Assembly (NCBI RefSeq): GCF_012971725.1 | Contig: NZ_CP048833.1 | Span: forward strand, 248,001-312,000 | DNA from: Pseudomonas multiresinivorans | GTDB taxonomy: Bacteria > Pseudomonadota > Gammaproteobacteria > Pseudomonadales > Pseudomonadaceae | Length of the DNA stretch: 64,000 nt | Direction of reading: 5' to 3' | Shown: in pieces, positions 25,453 through 34,421 of the stretch | Position numbering within the stretch: the first letter of the stretch is position 1 | Layout of the letters: the number at the start of each line of letters is the position of its first letter | Notes under the pieces: model-generated | Databases searched by the model: none | What the model was told of the DNA's origin: nothing | What the model saw: only the letters and a program-made list of their open reading frames with translations | Position numbers and translations under genes: made by a program

Positions 25453-26904
25453 TCAGATACCGCCGAGGCAGAGGTACTTGATCTCGAGGTAGTCCTCGAT
25501 ACCGTACTTCGAACCTTCGCGGCCAAGGCCCGAGGCCTTGATGCCGCCGAACGGCGCCACTTCGTTGGAGATCAGGCCGGTGTTGATACCCACCATGCCG
25601 TATTCCAGCTGCTCGGCGACGCGGAACACGCGGGCCAGGTCGCGGGCGTAGAAGTACGAAGCCAGGCCGAACTCGGTGTCGTTGGACATGGCGATGACTT
25701 CGGCCTCGTCCTTGAAGCGGAACACCGGCGCCAGCGGGCCGAAGGTTTCGTCCTTGGACACCAGGGCGCTCTTGGGCACGTCGACCAGGATGGTCGGCTC
25801 GAAGAAGGTGCCGCCCAGGCTGTGCGGCTTGCCGCCAGTGAGGACTTTGGCGCCCTTGGAAACGGCGTCGGCGATGTGCTCTTCGACCTTGGCAACAGCC
25901 TTGGAATCGATCAGCGGGCCGGTGGTGACGCCCTGCTCCAGGCCGTTGCCGATGTTCAGCTTGGCCACGGCGGCCTTCAGCTTCTCGACGAAGGCGTCGT
26001 ACACGCCGTCCTGAACGTACAGGCGGTTGGCGCAGACGCAGGTCTGGCCGTTGTTGCGGTACTTGGAGATCAGCGCGCCTTCGACGGCGGCATCCAGGTC
26101 GGCATCGTCGAACACGATGAACGGAGCGTTGCCGCCCAGCTCCAGGGACACTTTCTTGATGTCCTTGGCGCACTCGGCCATCAGCTGGCGACCGATCTCG
26201 GTGGAGCCGGTGAAGGTCAGCTTGCGCACGATCGGGTTGCTGGTCAGCTCGCCGCCGACTTCGCCTGCGCTGCCGGTAACCACGCTGAACACGCCTTTCG
26301 GAATGCCGGCGCGCTCGGCCAGCTCGGCCAGGGCCAGGGCGGAGTACGGAGTCTGCGAAGCAGGCTTGAGCACCATGGTGCAGCCAGCGGCCAGGGCCGG
26401 GCCGGCTTTACGGGTGATCATCGCGGACGGGAAGTTCCACGGGGTGATGGCCGCGGTTACACCGATCGGCTGCTTGATCACGATGATGCGCTTGTCGGGC
26501 TGGTGGCCCGGAATGGTGTCGCCGTAGATGCGCTTGGCTTCTTCGCCGAACCACTCGAGGAAGGAGGCGGCGTAGGCGATCTCGCCCTTGGCCTCGGCCA
26601 GCGGCTTGCCCTGCTCGATGGTCATCAGGCGAGCCAGGTCGTCCTGGTTGGCGATCATCAGGTCAAACCACTTGCGCAGCTTGTTGGCGCGCTCCTTGGC
26701 GGTCAGCGCACGCCAGGCCGGCAGGGCCTTGTCGGCGGCTTCGATGGCGCGACGGGTTTCGTCGGCGCCCATCTTCGGCACGGTGCCGATGATCTCGTTG
26801 GTGGCCGGGTTGTTCACGTTGATGGTCTTGCCGTTATCGGCATCGACCCAGGAACCGTCAATGTAAGCCTGTTGGCGGAACAGCTTGGCATCATTGAGTT
26901 GCAT
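25453..26904 (-). CDS. gabD: Succinate-semialdehyde dehydrogenase (NADP+)
   Basis: The 483-residue aldehyde dehydrogenase oxidises succinate semialdehyde to succinate, completing the GABA shunt with GabT. It has the family proton-acceptor Glu (VSLELGGNAPFIVF), the catalytic cysteine (NNGQTCVCANRLYV) and the nucleotide-binding FTGSTEIGRQL. The start MQLNDAKLFRQQAYIDGSWV matches GabD, with AAAGGAGA just upstream. It lies 5' of gabT, the usual Pseudomonas gabDT order. Confidence 0.95.
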   Translation of the reverse strand: MQLNDAKLFRQQAYIDGSWVDADNGKTINVNNPATNEIIGTVPKMGADETRRAIEAADKALPAWRALTAKERANKLRKWFDLMIANQDDLARLMTIEQGKPLAEAKGEIAYAASFLEWFGEEAKRIYGDTIPGHQPDKRIIVIKQPIGVTAAITPWNFPSAMITRKAGPALAAGCTMVLKPASQTPYSALALAELAERAGIPKGVFSVVTGSAGEVGGELTSNPIVRKLTFTGSTEIGRQLMAECAKDIKKVSLELGGNAPFIVFDDADLDAAVEGALISKYRNNGQTCVCANRLYVQDGVYDAFVEKLKAAVAKLNIGNGLEQGVTTGPLIDSKAVAKVEEHIADAVSKGAKVLTGGKPHSLGGTFFEPTILVDVPKSALVSKDETFGPLAPVFRFKDEAEVIAMSNDTEFGLASYFYARDLARVFRVAEQLEYGMVGINTGLISNEVAPFGGIKASGLGREGSKYGIEDYLEIKYLCLGGI

Positions 26905-27561
26905 GACCTGTCTCCTTTCGAGGAAAGCCTGTGGACGGCGGGTCTACCTCGAGTCCCCGCCTGCCTTGTTGTCTGGATGGGAGAGACCGCAGTCTCTGCC
27001 GTTCATTCGCCCCGGCCGACCATTATCGACCCTGGATGCGAATGTCGCCCTGCTATGGAGGCGACGCCAGGCGAACGGCTCTTAGTTCGCTCGGCATGCG
27101 GACACGGAAAAACGCAGGCCGGGGTCATTGCCCGGTCTGGTTGAACTCGTTCACGCGCAGATTCCCGGGCTCGGCCCAGGAGTACGACTGCCCTACAACC
27201 TTCCGGTACGCTGATCGACGGAAGCCGCACGGAGACCTGTCACAAGGGACATGCGGTGGGTGCAACGGAAGACTGTCATCCCGCAGGCTGATTGCCGGCT
27301 GGTGTGATGCCAATTCTCCGGTCTCCTGTTGTTGTGATGGGGAGGCGTTTGAAATCTCAAACGAATCCTAGGGCCCTCGACTGCAAAGGGCAATAGCTCG
27401 TTCGACAAAACCAACGAAGGTATCAGGTTGCAGGGCGTTTTCGGAGGATTTCTACCGACAGGCGGCTGTTTTCGTTCGATATCATGAACGAGCGTACCCG
27501 CATTGGACGCCCGCGAAGGAGATGCGTATGATTGCCGCCTGCCGCGCCAGCCGCGGCATAC
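26905..27561. other. Intergenic region gabD / tRNA-Arg with an 18-base dyad
   Basis: About 650 bases carry no convincing gene. Short frames on both strands lack ribosome sites and homology. A perfect dyad, CGTTTGA-4-TCAAACG, lies at 27346-27363 and looks like a repressor operator. A small GC-rich hairpin lies just before the tRNA. I found no sigma-54 signature for gabD. Confidence 0.5.
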
Positions 27562-27638
27562 GCACCAGTAGCTCAGCTGGATAGAGTACTGCCCTCCGAA
27601 GGCAGGGGTCGTGGGTTCGAATCCCGCCTGGTGCGCCA
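27562..27638 (+). tRNA. tRNA-Arg (anticodon CCG)
   Basis: The 77-base cloverleaf includes an encoded CCA (27636-27638). The acceptor stem GCACCAG pairs with CTGGTGC, the anticodon stem is CTGCC/GGCAG with loop CTCCGAA, giving anticodon CCG (reads CGG, arginine), and the T-arm is GTGGG-TTCGAAT-CCCGC. It is followed by a terminator at 27688. Confidence 0.96.
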
Positions 27639-27685
27639 TCTGCCTTGTTTCGGGTTGCCTTAGGCCATCTGCGAAACCGCCTGAA

Positions 27686-27710
27686 AGGCCCGCTCTCAGC
27701 GGGCTTTTTC
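27686..27710 (+). terminator. Terminator downstream of tRNA-Arg
   Basis: A 7-bp stem (27688-27694 with 27698-27704) is followed by TTTTT, 50 bases after the tRNA. Confidence 0.82.
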
Positions 27711-27867
27711 GTTTCTGCCTGTAAAGCCTTGCGCCGCTCGCCGGCGCCCCACTGTGCGAGCCGGCAGGCTCGGAGGCGAGGGTTATCCTCGACGCCCGAC
27801 GATTCAACTTCGCCGCCCAAGGCTGTATAAGCCTTGCGCCATCGCGCGAGAAAAGGACTCACCGCCC

Positions 27868-28461
27868 ATGCTTCGGCTCTCGATGCCAGCCCTGCTCCTG
27901 GCTCTTGCCGGGTGCGCCACCAAACCCCCGGCGCACCCCGAAAACCTCTGCGAGATCTTTCGCGAAAAGCCGAAATGGCACGAAGCGGCGCTGAAGGTGC
28001 AGAAGCGCTGGGGCGGGACGATCCAGGTGCCGATGGCGATGATGTACCAGGAGTCTTCCTTCAAGCACGACGCCCTGCCACCGCGCTATTACTTCCTCGG
28101 CTTCATTCCCTGGGGCCGGGTCAGTTCCGCCTACGGCTACGCCCAGGCCAAGGATGAGACCTGGGCGGACTACAAGAAGGAAGCGGGAGGATGGGGCGCC
28201 GACCGCGACGACTTCGCCGACGCGCTGGATTTCATGGGCTGGTACATGAACAAGACCTACAGCGTGAACCGCGTTTCCAAGTGGGACGCCTATGCCCAGT
28301 ACCTGAACTACCACGAGGGCTGGGGCGGCTATCGCAACCGCAGCTACGATGCCAAGCCGTGGCTGAAGGCGACTTCACAGAAGGTCCAGGCTCGCGCCTC
28401 GCTGTACGGAGCCCAGTACAAGAGCTGTGAGCAGGAACTGTCGAAAGGCGGCTGGCTCTAG
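27868..28461 (+). CDS. SLT-type transglycosylase-like lipoprotein
   Basis: The 197-residue protein starts with a lipoprotein signal (LLLALAGC, Cys at about 14). The rest resembles a lysozyme-like lytic transglycosylase: the catalytic-type Glu in PMAMMYQESSFKHD, SSAYGYAQAKDETW, and a C-terminal block with YAQYLNYHEGWGGY. It would cut peptidoglycan glycan strands from the inner face of the outer membrane. AAGGA upstream supports the ATG at 27868. No operon partner is evident. Alternative: an inactive cell-wall-binding relative. Confidence 0.82.
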   Translation: MLRLSMPALLLALAGCATKPPAHPENLCEIFREKPKWHEAALKVQKRWGGTIQVPMAMMYQESSFKHDALPPRYYFLGFIPWGRVSSAYGYAQAKDETWADYKKEAGGWGADRDDFADALDFMGWYMNKTYSVNRVSKWDAYAQYLNYHEGWGGYRNRSYDAKPWLKATSQKVQARASLYGAQYKSCEQELSKGGWL

Positions 28462-28496
28462 CACCCCCGAATGTTCACGCTACAGCACAGGGGCGC

Positions 28497-29222
28497 TCAG
28501 CGCCCCATGATCCGCTGATATTCGTCGCGGTATTCCTCGTACGGCAGGTTGCGCCGCTGCAACTCCATCAGGCGCTGCTCCTTGGTGAGCGGCCGCGAGA
28601 CATGGGCGACGGTTTCCGCCGCGGTGGGCGAAACCGGTTGCGGGACCGCCTCGGGCGGTTGCGCCGGCGTAGTGGCAGGCCGCGGCGCCGGCAGGCTGCG
28701 CGACGGGCGGGCGACCAGCAGGGCTCCGGTGATCTCCTCGACTATCTGCTCGGACACCGCACCGACTTCAGACGAACTCATGGAATTGAACAGGTCGCCA
28801 TCGGCCTCGCTCTCGTAGCGCCGCGAGGCGAGCAACTGGCCGGTGAGGCCATCGTGGTAACGCACGGTGGAAGTGATCCATTCCTCGCCATCGCCGCTCG
28901 TACGGCTGTTCGCACTGTGACCGGCGCCCACCTCGATCACCACCAGGGTCGACAGGGTGTCGGTGGCGCGCGGTTCGCCGTCCTGTTCGGTGAGCTGATA
29001 GTCCGCCGAACCCGCCTCGTCACGCAGCGCCTCGCGCCAGCTGGTTTTCAGCGCGCCCCAGCGCGGGTTGGTCGCCACCGTGGGGTCGGGCTGGAAATTC
29101 ACCACCATCACATGGCGGGTATCACGGTAGAGGGAGATGGGCGCGGTGCGGTCATCCCGGCGGACGTCAGAAGAACATCCGCAAAGCAGGGAGACGGCCA
29201 GGGCGAGCGTGACGTAGCGCAT
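28497..29222 (-). CDS. Predicted lipoprotein, function unknown
   Basis: The 241-residue protein has a lipoprotein signal (VSLLCGCSS, Cys at 16). The central region (about 25-165) looks like a folded alpha/beta domain with a T-x-T-V-R-Y-H-D strand. A Pro/Ala-rich linker (about 170-205) leads to a charged C-terminal segment (LTKEQRLMELQRRNLPYEEY) that may interact with other proteins. I do not recognise a family with a known function. It is monocistronic and convergent with the transglycosylase-like gene. Confidence 0.75.
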   Translation of the reverse strand: MRYVTLALAVSLLCGCSSDVRRDDRTAPISLYRDTRHVMVVNFQPDPTVATNPRWGALKTSWREALRDEAGSADYQLTEQDGEPRATDTLSTLVVIEVGAGHSANSRTSGDGEEWITSTVRYHDGLTGQLLASRRYESEADGDLFNSMSSSEVGAVSEQIVEEITGALLVARPSRSLPAPRPATTPAQPPEAVPQPVSPTAAETVAHVSRPLTKEQRLMELQRRNLPYEEYRDEYQRIMGR

Positions 29223-29299
29223 GGTGCTTTCTCTTTATTGTCTGGCCAGCATTCTGCCAGCCAATCATGACGCCCGGGTATCGTCCGAAGGTCAGTCCT

Positions 29300-29485
29300 C
29301 TACCAGTCCTCGTCGTCGTCCAGGCCCGGCTGGTATTCATCCGCTGCCTCGTCCTCCTCCTCGCGATCGCCGGGCTGATCTTCGAAGAAGGCCGCATCCT
29401 CCTCCAACAGGCCGTCGAGGTCGTCGTCGAGGTCCAGCAGGTGGTCGTGTTCGGGCTCGTGGAGGTCGAGGTCTTCGTCAGTCAT
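29300..29485 (-). CDS. Very acidic 61-residue protein
   Basis: The frame encodes 61 residues with 30 Asp/Glu, one Arg and no Lys. The composition is unlike random antisense translation of GC-rich DNA, and the gene fills an otherwise empty 440-base gap. A weak purine site precedes the ATG. Such proteins can mimic DNA or sequester basic partners, but nothing here proves it. It could still be non-coding. Confidence 0.5.
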   Translation of the reverse strand: MTDEDLDLHEPEHDHLLDLDDDLDGLLEEDAAFFEDQPGDREEEDEAADEYQPGLDDDEDW

Positions 29486-29661
29486 GGCCGGTCTTTCGTG
29501 AGGCAGAAACGCACAAGGGAATCACAGTATAAATCGTGCCGGGACGGGATGACGCTCTCGATACGGTGGACGGCGCTTTCCGACCTTGCCGGATCGCGAT
29601 CTGTTTACGATTCTCTATGAACCACGGGCATCGCGCCGTGAACGACGAACAGGGGGTAGGA

Positions 29662-30096
29662 ATGAAGACTGTGGCTCAGCTGTTGAATGCCAAGGCGGAC
29701 CAGCAGGTTTACACCATCGCCCCGGACGCGATGGTGGTCGACGCATTGCGCCTGATGGCGGAGAAGAACCTCGGCGGCCTGCCGGTGGTGGAGGCCAACC
29801 AGCTGGTCGGCTTCTTCAGTGAGCGCGATTACGCCCGGCGCCTGGCGCTCAAGGGGCGCAACTCGGAAGACACGCCGATCAGCGCGGTGATGACCGCGCC
29901 GGTGATCACCGTGGACACCCACCTGAACGTCGACAAGTGCATGGGCATCATGACCGAGCGCCACCTGCGCCACCTGCCGGTGGTGGAGAACGGCGAGCTG
30001 CTCGGGCTGCTGTCCATCGGCGACCTGGTGAAGGCTGCCATCGCCGAACAGGCCGAGCTGATCCAGCAGCTGGAGCAGTACATTCGCGGCGAGTGA
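29662..30096 (+). CDS. Two-CBS-domain protein
   Basis: The 144-residue cytoplasmic protein consists of two CBS motifs: about 10-65 (DAMVVDALRLMAEKNLGGLP, then ERDYARRLAL) and about 75-130 (VMTAPVITVDTHLNVDKCMG, then RHLRHLPVVENGELLGLLSI). Paired CBS domains bind adenosyl nucleotides and usually regulate partner proteins. No enzymatic domain is attached. The ATG at 29662 is chosen at the family start with a GGGGGTAGGA site just upstream; the earlier frame has no homology. Confidence 0.88.
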   Translation: MKTVAQLLNAKADQQVYTIAPDAMVVDALRLMAEKNLGGLPVVEANQLVGFFSERDYARRLALKGRNSEDTPISAVMTAPVITVDTHLNVDKCMGIMTERHLRHLPVVENGELLGLLSIGDLVKAAIAEQAELIQQLEQYIRGE

Positions 30097-30112
30097 TCGC
30101 CCCGGCGGCCGC

Positions 30113-30850
30113 TCAGCGCGCGGCCGCCGTTTCCACCTCGCCACTGTGCATGTCGACGATGCTCAGGCAACCGTCGGCATAGCCGCTGCCCGTGTCAATG
30201 TAGTGGGTGTTGCCCAGGGGACGGACCGCCTTCTGCGCGGTATGCCCCACATAGAGACGCTCCAGGCCTTCGATCGCCGCGGCATCTTCCTTCTCGATCC
30301 GTGTACGAGCCCACATCGCCAGGCCGACGGCGTTGCGCCGGGCGGTCTCTCCCAGCTCGCCAGCCAGCGCGGCGACGCCGCTGTCCCAATCCGGAAATGC
30401 CGGGGAGACCGGCGCCTCGGCATGCACGATGCCAACGCGGCGGTCTTCGTCCAACTCGACTTCGATCACCAGCGGCAACTGCTGCAACCGCCGCGCGATG
30501 CGCTCGCGAGTCACCGGCGTGAGCTTGTAGAGCCAGGCGCCACCGTTGCGAAAGTGCAGGTCGCGGTCATCGCCGGCGAGCACCACGTCGATCACCAGTT
30601 GCTCATGGTTGCCGCGCACCGAGGCAAACCAGGGCTTGGCGAGCCAGTCCAGCACCTGCGGCGAATAGGGACCGCGGTCCACAAGGTCGCCGGCGCCGAA
30701 CAGGCGGTCGGCGGACGGCTCGAACCCGACCTGATCAAGCAGACGCTGCAACAGTTCGAAATGGCCGTGCACATCCCCGACCACGAAGTCGCGGCCGCGC
30801 AGGTTGCGCGCAAAACGTTGCAGGGGTTGCTCCGGCAAGAGCGTGTTCAT
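30113..30850 (-). CDS. Metallophosphoesterase (PrpA/PrpB-like serine/threonine or nucleotide phosphatase)
   Basis: The 245-residue protein has the calcineurin-like metal motifs in order: GDVHG (about 26), GDLVDRG (about 55), GNHE (about 83), and later His in GIVHAEAP and YVGHT. This spacing matches the bacterial lambda/PrpA phosphatase group, which dephosphorylates proteins or diadenosine tetraphosphate. The ATG at 30850 has GGAG at 6-base spacing; a TTG two codons upstream overlaps that site and is not used. Confidence 0.88.
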   Translation of the reverse strand: MNTLLPEQPLQRFARNLRGRDFVVGDVHGHFELLQRLLDQVGFEPSADRLFGAGDLVDRGPYSPQVLDWLAKPWFASVRGNHEQLVIDVVLAGDDRDLHFRNGGAWLYKLTPVTRERIARRLQQLPLVIEVELDEDRRVGIVHAEAPVSPAFPDWDSGVAALAGELGETARRNAVGLAMWARTRIEKEDAAAIEGLERLYVGHTAQKAVRPLGNTHYIDTGSGYADGCLSIVDMHSGEVETAAAR

Positions 30851-30957
30851 TGCCAACTCCAGGTCATGCGAGGGACCAGCTTAGCAGCCGCAGCCGGCCA
30901 TCCCGAGCCTGTGCGACGAAAGTCCCGCGCGGGCACGAGGTCCCGGCGGGAGCGCTT

Positions 30958-32316
30958 TTACCACTGCGCTGCGCCGGAGCTCTTGGCGTATTTCTCGAAC
31001 TTGGCGCAGGTGTTGTAGGTGTTCATGTCATCCACCAGGTTCGACAGGCAGCGGCCGTAGGCGACCATTTCGTACACCTGCAGCTTGTGCCGCTTGGCCA
31101 GGTAGTACTCGACGGGTAACAGTTGGGTCATGTAGCCGATTTCCTCGTGGGACGCGTTGATCGCCTCCAGCACCTGGCGGCTGTCGCCACTACGGTCTAC
31201 CTGCTTGAACAGGTAGTTGAAGGTCCAGGCGGTGCGCCCGTTGCTCTGCAGGCTGCGGGTGAGGTTGTCAGCGGCGCGCTGCTGGTCGCCGGCGATGTTG
31301 TACGCCATTGCCAGCTTGTTGGTGACGGCCACGTTGCCGGCCAGCGTCGGCGGCAATGGTTGCGCCTGGACCCGGGCCAGCGCCGCGATGAGCTGTTTGC
31401 GGTCGCTGGAGACCAGGCTGTTGAGGCCGAACAGGTAATTCACCGAAGCGAAGCTCGGCGGCGCTCCCGCCGGGCGTCGCCGACGCTGGTCGTCGGGCAG
31501 GCTGGCGGCGTAGTCCATCACCGGTTTCAGGCGTGCCGGGGCGGTCTGATAAACGCTGGCGCCGGAGCCGCTCAACTGCTTGCCGCATTTCTTGAAGTTG
31601 AAGGTGTAGACGCCGTTCTTGCTGGTCACGCATTGCGGCGGCGGTTCGCTGCTGCGCGCCTGCAGGGCGCCGGCACTGTAGGCATTGAGCCGGCGCACGG
31701 CCATCTTCAGGCCGTCCAGCGAATAGCCGGCCTTGACCAGCAGTTGCGCCGAGAAGGCATCGGCGGCTACTTCCTGCTGTTCGTTGAAGCGGTGGTAGAT
31801 CAGGCCCTTGGCAACATCGTCCACCGTCTCGCCGAACATCATGGTGTAGCCGCCGGCCCCGGCGGCCCAGCCACCGGCCTTGACGACCTGCAGCGCGGTT
31901 TCCTGCAGCGTGCCCTTGGTCGTGTCGCCCTGGTAGACATGGCCCAGCTCGTGGGCGATCACGGCGGCGATCTCGTCTTCGGAGCCGGCCTGGGCGACCA
32001 GCCCGGCGGAGACCACGATGGTACGTGTGGACAACGAATAGGCTTCGTAACCGCCGAACGAGTCCACCAGTACGGTGCAATCGCATGGCTGGCCGTGGGC
32101 CTTTTCGAGACGGGCGCGGACGGTCTGTACGTAGTTGAGCAGGCCGGCGTCCTGCACCGGTGTGCGGTCCATCTGGCGCAAACCGCGCACGTCGCTCATG
32201 TCGACCTTGCGATCCACGCCTTGCATAGGTTGCAGCGTGCTGTAGCGGCCATCGCTGGCGCAGCCGCCGAGGATCAGCAGGCTGGCAGCCAGCCATGGCC
32301 AGCGCCAGCGGCTCAT
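30958..32316 (-). CDS. M48 family metalloprotease lipoprotein
   Basis: The 452-residue protein has a lipoprotein signal (LLILGGCAS, Cys at 19), then an M48 peptidase domain with the zinc motif HELGH (AAVIAHELGHVYQGD, about residue 120) and the third ligand in EQQEVAADAFSAQ (about 180). The C-terminal half is helical and TPR-like. It resembles BepA/LoiP-type periplasmic proteases that monitor outer-membrane proteins. It overlaps the 121-residue gene upstream by four bases, so it is the last gene of a three-gene operon with the CHASE2 protein. Confidence 0.87.
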   Translation of the reverse strand: MSRWRWPWLAASLLILGGCASDGRYSTLQPMQGVDRKVDMSDVRGLRQMDRTPVQDAGLLNYVQTVRARLEKAHGQPCDCTVLVDSFGGYEAYSLSTRTIVVSAGLVAQAGSEDEIAAVIAHELGHVYQGDTTKGTLQETALQVVKAGGWAAGAGGYTMMFGETVDDVAKGLIYHRFNEQQEVAADAFSAQLLVKAGYSLDGLKMAVRRLNAYSAGALQARSSEPPPQCVTSKNGVYTFNFKKCGKQLSGSGASVYQTAPARLKPVMDYAASLPDDQRRRRPAGAPPSFASVNYLFGLNSLVSSDRKQLIAALARVQAQPLPPTLAGNVAVTNKLAMAYNIAGDQQRAADNLTRSLQSNGRTAWTFNYLFKQVDRSGDSRQVLEAINASHEEIGYMTQLLPVEYYLAKRHKLQVYEMVAYGRCLSNLVDDMNTYNTCAKFEKYAKSSGAAQW

Positions 32317-32678
32317 TTGCAGCCCTCGCCGGCACCTTTCACGCTCGCCGAACGGGCGTCGCCCGGCAAGGTCGCGGGGATGGTGCTGCAGGCGTCCACT
32401 ACCAGTTTCTCGTCGGCCAGTACCACGTCCGCACGGGAAATGGCCCAGGTCTCGCCGCCCTGCTGGAACTCCAGCGCGCCATTGCCGGCGGCCCTGGCGG
32501 CCAGCGGGAATTGCAGGGATCCCAGCTCGCCGATGTTGCGGTACTGGCCGCTGCTGCGCGCCTGGACCTCGGTGTAGGCCGGATCCACCAACGCGGTGAT
32601 GTGCAGGCCGTCAGCCAGCGCCGACCCCAGGTTCAATCCCGCCAGCAGCAGGCCGATCGTCACAATCCCTTGCTTCAT
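32313..32678 (-). CDS. Small exported protein of CHASE2/M48 operon
   Basis: The 121-residue protein has a Sec signal peptide (about 1-22, ending SALA-D) and a compact mature domain with two cysteines (about 99 and 120) that could pair. I do not recognise the family. Its start lies 68 bases inside the 3' end of the CHASE2 gene, with AAGGTG seven bases upstream, and its stop overlaps the protease start. The tight packing suggests the three products work together at the cell envelope. Confidence 0.78.
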   Translation of the reverse strand: MKQGIVTIGLLLAGLNLGSALADGLHITALVDPAYTEVQARSSGQYRNIGELGSLQFPLAARAAGNGALEFQQGGETWAISRADVVLADEKLVVDACSTIPATLPGDARSASVKGAGEGCK

Positions 32679-34062
32679 TGCTCACCTTCTCGCTTTCTGA
32701 GTACTTCTTCTCGCCCGCCAGCACGACCTCGCGCAGGAAGGGCATCAACCCGATCAGCGACAACCAGCCCTCTGGCGTAGCGTGGCCGAACCACTGGAAC
32801 AGTCCGTAGAGCAGCAGCACGATGCTGCTGAAGACCAGGCCGAACAACAGTGTCGTCAGCAGCCTGCGGTGCAGCGCGGCGTGCTCATCAACCTCGGGAA
32901 ACAGCCAGCCCAGCGGCCGGCGCGCGTGGCGGCGAATGCCGCCGAGCATGCACAGCGCGATGGTCAGTGCGACGGCGGCAACGCTCCACCACTTGAGGTT
33001 GCGTTCGCGCAGGTAGTCTTCGTCCTTGCGCAGCAGGTTCTCCAGCGCGTTGGCATGCAGATAGACGCCGGCTACCTGTCCATACAGCGGCGACGGCACG
33101 TAGTCGCGCAGGCTCGGCATGACCACGCCGACCAGCACGGCGTACGGCTCGCCCGGTGCCAGTCCCGGCGGTCGCAGGCTGGCCGGGTGTTCGCCATAAA
33201 GCTCGGAAAGACGGACCTGATGGATTGGCATGCAGGCGGCTTCGAACGCCGTGTCCTCGGTGGCGAAGCCGACCACACGGCCGACGCCCGACCACAGATC
33301 ACGCCCCAGGTTGCGCCAGAAACCATCGCAGGCGCTGTCGGTGCGGACCCGCCATTGCACCGCGAGATTGTCCAGGCCCTCCTCATCGGCCCAGCGGCAG
33401 TCCTTTCCAGCGGCCGTGCACAGGGTTCGATAAAGCGCGGTGGCGGCACTGGCCTGCGGGGCCGCGGCGGTCCCCAGCGAGGCGTGCAGCGGATAGAAGT
33501 CCCCCATGCCATCCCAGGCGGAGACGGCCAGCGCGGGGTGTTGCAGAGCAGCAAAGGCAGCCGTGGACATCGGCACGAAACTCCCGCCGCCGGCGAGGAA
33601 CACCCGTGGCATGCCCGGGTCGTTGCGCAGACGCTGCAACTGCCGGCCGAGCGGCTCCAGGTCGCCGCTGATGACCCGCGGACGCTCGAAGAAGATGTCG
33701 TAGAAGATCGCCGCCGGCGCCGGCTCACCACGAGGAGCGCTGAGGTCGCGAAGGATGCGGCGGTGGTCGGCGTAGGTCAGTGGCCAGTCGTTGGCGGTCA
33801 TCCAGCCGCGTCCGCCGTTGTGCAACCCGTCGATGCTCGGGTAGTCGATGGCCACCACGGTGACCGCTGCAACCGGCTCCGGAAACAGATAGGACACCAG
33901 GCGGCTGATCTGGGTGGCCAGCGCCTTGTCGGTGGCGGCGGAGAAACCGAACGGATCGCTTTGCAGCGCCCAGTAGCCGAGCAGCACGTACATCGCCCAG
34001 CGCATCAGCCAGGCCATGAAGAGACGCGGCGAAAGCCATTCCTTGGGGAAAATCGACGGCAT
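32611..34062 (-). CDS. CHASE2 domain sensor-like membrane protein
   Basis: The 483-residue protein has one N-terminal membrane helix, a large periplasmic CHASE2 domain (about 35-340, with VVAIDYPSIDG, AAIFYDIFFE and a late GVYLHANALENLL) and a closing set of three helices. CHASE2 proteins normally carry a kinase, cyclase or GGDEF output; none is present here. It may act through the exported protein and protease encoded downstream. I chose the ATG at 34062, five bases after AAGGA; another ATG two codons earlier sits on that site. Confidence 0.83.
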   Translation of the reverse strand: MPSIFPKEWLSPRLFMAWLMRWAMYVLLGYWALQSDPFGFSAATDKALATQISRLVSYLFPEPVAAVTVVAIDYPSIDGLHNGGRGWMTANDWPLTYADHRRILRDLSAPRGEPAPAAIFYDIFFERPRVISGDLEPLGRQLQRLRNDPGMPRVFLAGGGSFVPMSTAAFAALQHPALAVSAWDGMGDFYPLHASLGTAAAPQASAATALYRTLCTAAGKDCRWADEEGLDNLAVQWRVRTDSACDGFWRNLGRDLWSGVGRVVGFATEDTAFEAACMPIHQVRLSELYGEHPASLRPPGLAPGEPYAVLVGVVMPSLRDYVPSPLYGQVAGVYLHANALENLLRKDEDYLRERNLKWWSVAAVALTIALCMLGGIRRHARRPLGWLFPEVDEHAALHRRLLTTLLFGLVFSSIVLLLYGLFQWFGHATPEGWLSLIGLMPFLREVVLAGEKKYSESEKVSNEARDCDDRPAAGGIEPGVGAG

Positions 34063-34421
34063 ATCCATCCTTGGCAAACCGGCCGAGCACAGCAGTGATA
34101 TCGCTTGGCCATCACCCAAGAATAACGAACCAGTTCACAAATCACCAGCTTGCGGGCCCGCTGCTGCAACGCTGTTGCCCAGGCAACGGCGACCCAGCAT
34201 GAACTGCTGCGCCAGCAGCACCGCCTCTCCACGCAGAGGAAAAAATCCTTACAGATCATGCCATTGGAAAGTCGGTACGGAAGTTGCGATGCCCCCCACA
34301 AGCCAACCGGCCTTATCACGCGTGAGCCAGCAGAAGCGCAACGCAATAACAGCTTGATGCCTTGCGGCGACGACCGAGCACCACAGAGCCAGCCGTCTTT
34401 TCGCCGCCCCCTGGGGACACC
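34063..34421. other. Divergent control region CHASE2 operon / TonB receptor 1
   Basis: This 359-base gap has no gene. It contains GTTGCC-2-GGCAAC (34174-34187) and CTGCTG-3-CAGCAG (34204-34218), which lie 55-85 bases upstream of a sigma-54-type promoter at 34273. Similar dyads precede the other sigma-54-type promoters at 37.9 and 46.8 kb. Confidence 0.55.
34273..34288 (+). promoter_or_regulatory. Candidate sigma-54 promoter for TonB receptor 1
   Basis: CGGTACGGAAGTTGCG keeps the invariant GG (34274-34275) and GC (34286-34287) at the required 10-base spacing, with two mismatches in the -24 box. The start of transcription would be near 34299. It is the weakest of the four candidates. Confidence 0.5.

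Noticed and set aside
27193..27807. 204-residue minus-strand frame across tRNA-Arg
   Set aside because: It runs through the tRNA gene and its terminator and has no homology.
30851..30856. TTG start for the metallophosphoesterase
   Set aside because: It overlaps the GGAG ribosome site that is well spaced for the ATG at 30850.
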